A stretch of DNA of 9,274 nucleotides. Origin: Bacteroidota bacterium. GTDB taxonomy: Bacteria; Bacteroidota; Bacteroidia; Cytophagales; Cyclobacteriaceae. Position numbers and translations under genes: made by a program. Within the stretch, counting starts at the first letter, position 1. Every line of letters begins with the position of its first letter. Of the stretch, positions 8,073-9,274 are shown piece by piece. The notes below the pieces were generated by a model. The model had not been told where the DNA came from. It was given only the letters and a program-made list of their open reading frames with translations, and made no database searches. The stretch covers positions 1-9,274 of the forward strand of contig JAPUIM010000506.1 in NCBI GenBank assembly GCA_027297025.1. Direction: 5' to 3'.

Positions 8073-8093
8073 GGGGGTGGATTAAACACCCCC
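8073..8093 (-). terminator. GC-rich hairpin over the stop codon of the thioredoxin-like gene
   Basis: GGGGGTG (8073-8079) and CACCCCC (8087-8093) form a perfect 7-base stem with a 7-base loop. The loop contains the TAA stop (8082-8084), and one arm encodes the terminal Gly-Gly-Val. On the minus strand the 3' arm is followed by AGTTCTCGCC, with no U-tract, so it is not a textbook intrinsic terminator. It may still terminate weakly, or protect or attenuate the transcript between the thioredoxin-like gene and ppk1. Confidence 0.4.
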
Positions 8094-8567
8094 TTTAAAT
8101 TCAATCAACATTTGTTTAAACTGGCTGGCCTTTACATAACCCAATTGTGGATTGATGTTTTCAAATTTCTCATCGATAAAAATAATAGTGGGGTATCCTA
8201 TAACTTTAAATGTTTTGGCCAGCTCCTTTTCGGTAGTTTCTTTGCCATTATAGCTGATTTTTTTGGTACTTTCTGCGTTTAACTTTACCGCATAGTAGTG
8301 CTGATTGACGTATTCAATTACATTTTGATCGGTAAATGTTGTCTTATCCATCAATTTGCAAGGTCCACACCATACGGTATATACATCTACGAATACTTTA
8401 CGTGGTTCTTTTTTTACCAATTCCTGGGCTTGATCAATACTTACCCATTGGATTTTAGATGATGCCTGGTTTTTGGGTCGGTCTTCTTGGATAAACAAAA
8501 AGGACAAGAAGCCCAGGGATAAAAGAACAATGAGTGTTGTTTGCAATAAATTAGGATTTGAATTCAT
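8082..8567 (-). CDS. Membrane-anchored thioredoxin-fold protein (CGPC active site)
   Basis: This 161-residue protein has one N-terminal hydrophobic span (about 9-26, TTLIVLLSLGFLSFLFI), acting as a signal anchor or uncleaved signal. It is followed by a thioredoxin fold. The active site is VWCGPCK with Cys67 and Cys70, and the cis-proline loop is IGYPTI with Pro126. The spacing and the MDKTTF segment after the CxxC fit the Thioredoxin_7/Thioredoxin_2-like periplasmic group rather than cytoplasmic TrxA, which is shorter and soluble. It probably reduces or isomerises disulfides on the outer face of the inner membrane; the target is unknown. The start lies 15 bases after the stop of the LytTR regulator, so the two are likely co-transcribed. 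No lipobox cysteine is present. Confidence 0.86.
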   Translation of the reverse strand: MNSNPNLLQTTLIVLLSLGFLSFLFIQEDRPKNQASSKIQWVSIDQAQELVKKEPRKVFVDVYTVWCGPCKLMDKTTFTDQNVIEYVNQHYYAVKLNAESTKKISYNGKETTEKELAKTFKVIGYPTIIFIDEKFENINPQLGYVKASQFKQMLIEFKGGV

Positions 8568-8582
8568 GATTATGGTGTGTTC

Positions 8583-9274
8583 TCAATTTATAAATCTCTT
8601 TTCAATTTCTCGTAATAAGTCTTCTCGATAATGTCGGCCTATGGGTATTTCTATATCTTCTAATTTTATGATGTTACCACTGATGTTATCTATTTTTTTT
8701 AGATTAACGATAAAAGATTTATGTGCCCTTTGAAAAATTTGTCCAGGCAATATTCTTTCCCAGTGTTTAAGTGTTTGTAAAATCAAGTGCGACCCATTAC
8801 TTGTTACAATTTTTACATAGTCCTTAACTGCCTCAATGTATAACAACTCATCCAGATCTATCCGGTATATTTTTTTGTCGGACTTAAAGAAAACAAAATC
8901 ACTTTCAGAATGATTCAATTCAGCATCAGATTTTTTTTCATTCTTTATAAGTTGCGGCTGCCTTTCAATTCTAACGATGGCCTTGTTAACCGCCATGAGA
9001 AATCTTTCAAACGAAAATGGTTTTAACAAATAATCTACGGCATCCAACTCAAATCCCTCTACAGCGTATTCGGAATAAGCGGTAGTAAAAATGGTTTGAG
9101 GAGGGTCCTTTAAGGATTTTAGAAAATTCACACCGGTGAGTTTTGGTAATTGAATGTCAAGGAAAAGTATATGTATTTGATGCTTTCGGAGTTCTTCAAT
9201 AGCATCCAAAGCATTGTTACATACCATGATCAACTGTAGATTACTGAGATCACCAATATATTTTTTTAATACTT
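8583..9274 (-). CDS. LytTR-family response regulator (N-terminus cut by window edge)
   Basis: The frame is open to the right edge (229 residues visible). The TTG at 9231-9233 is an internal codon, not the start: the codons before it read VLKKYIGDLSNLQ, which continues a normal receiver helix. Numbered from that TTG, the receiver has the phospho-acceptor Asp26 in LFLDIQLP, the switch residues in FTTAYSEYA (49-57) and Lys71 in LLKPF. The acidic residues that precede beta-1/alpha-1 lie outside the window. After a polar linker (about 92-110), a LytTR DNA-binding domain runs to the C-terminus, with DELLYIEAVKDYVKI, FQRAHKSFIVNL and IPIGRHYR. Such regulators are usually paired with a LytS/YpdA-type membrane histidine kinase encoded just upstream, which here would be off the right edge. 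The thioredoxin-like gene follows after 15 bases. Confidence 0.93.
   Translation of the reverse strand, partial: VLKKYIGDLSNLQLIMVCNNALDAIEELRKHQIHILFLDIQLPKLTGVNFLKSLKDPPQTIFTTAYSEYAVEGFELDAVDYLLKPFSFERFLMAVNKAIVRIERQPQLIKNEKKSDAELNHSESDFVFFKSDKKIYRIDLDELLYIEAVKDYVKIVTSNGSHLILQTLKHWERILPGQIFQRAHKSFIVNLKKIDNISGNIIKLEDIEIPIGRHYREDLLREIEKRFIN

Noticed and set aside
9231..9233. TTG as the start of the response regulator
   Set aside because: The frame continues upstream to the window edge with receiver-like sequence, and a start here would remove the first strand and acidic residues of the receiver domain.

Overview
The window looks like a chromosomal segment from a member of the Bacteroidota (Cytophagales, Saprospirales, Chitinophagales or Flavobacteriales; I cannot resolve the order). 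The evidence is moderate-to-low GC, AT-rich start regions without clear Shine-Dalgarno sequences, a LytTR-type response regulator, an HD-domain/Pycsar-effector-like fusion, and a long exported phosphoesterase joined to an outer-membrane barrel. About 95% is coding. There are six genes, two of them cut by the window edges. I see no rRNA, tRNA, CRISPR array, insertion sequence or phage gene, and no gene-free stretch longer than 189 bases.

Left block, minus strand (1-4486). A 303-residue exported beta-propeller protein of the SdiA-regulated (YjiK-like) family is followed by a very large exported protein that runs off the left edge. The large protein has a calcineurin-like metallophosphoesterase, then a segment resembling an atypical kinase, then acidic GxDGDD-type motifs, then an Omp85/BamA-like barrel. 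The whole reading frame from 3467 to base 1 is open.

Middle (4487-7975). A 189-base divergent spacer separates the left block from a plus-strand gene for an HD-domain phosphohydrolase fused to a membrane domain of the Pycsar-effector (PycTM, formerly DUF5706) type. It converges on polyphosphate kinase 1 (ppk1, minus strand), and the two stop codons are only 6 bases apart.

Right block, minus strand (8082-9274). A LytTR response regulator, cut at its N-terminus by the right edge, is followed after 15 bases by a membrane-anchored thioredoxin-fold protein. A 106-base spacer with two inverted repeats leads to ppk1.

Functional reading: the recurring theme is phosphate and nucleotide chemistry (polyphosphate synthesis, a metallophosphatase, a kinase-like module, an HD hydrolase with a putative nucleotide-gated membrane effector). 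Linkage is loose, however, and no shared pathway is proven. The two observations most worth following are the kinase-like module between a phosphatase and an outer-membrane barrel, and the HD-PycTM fusion with no pyrimidine cyclase beside it.
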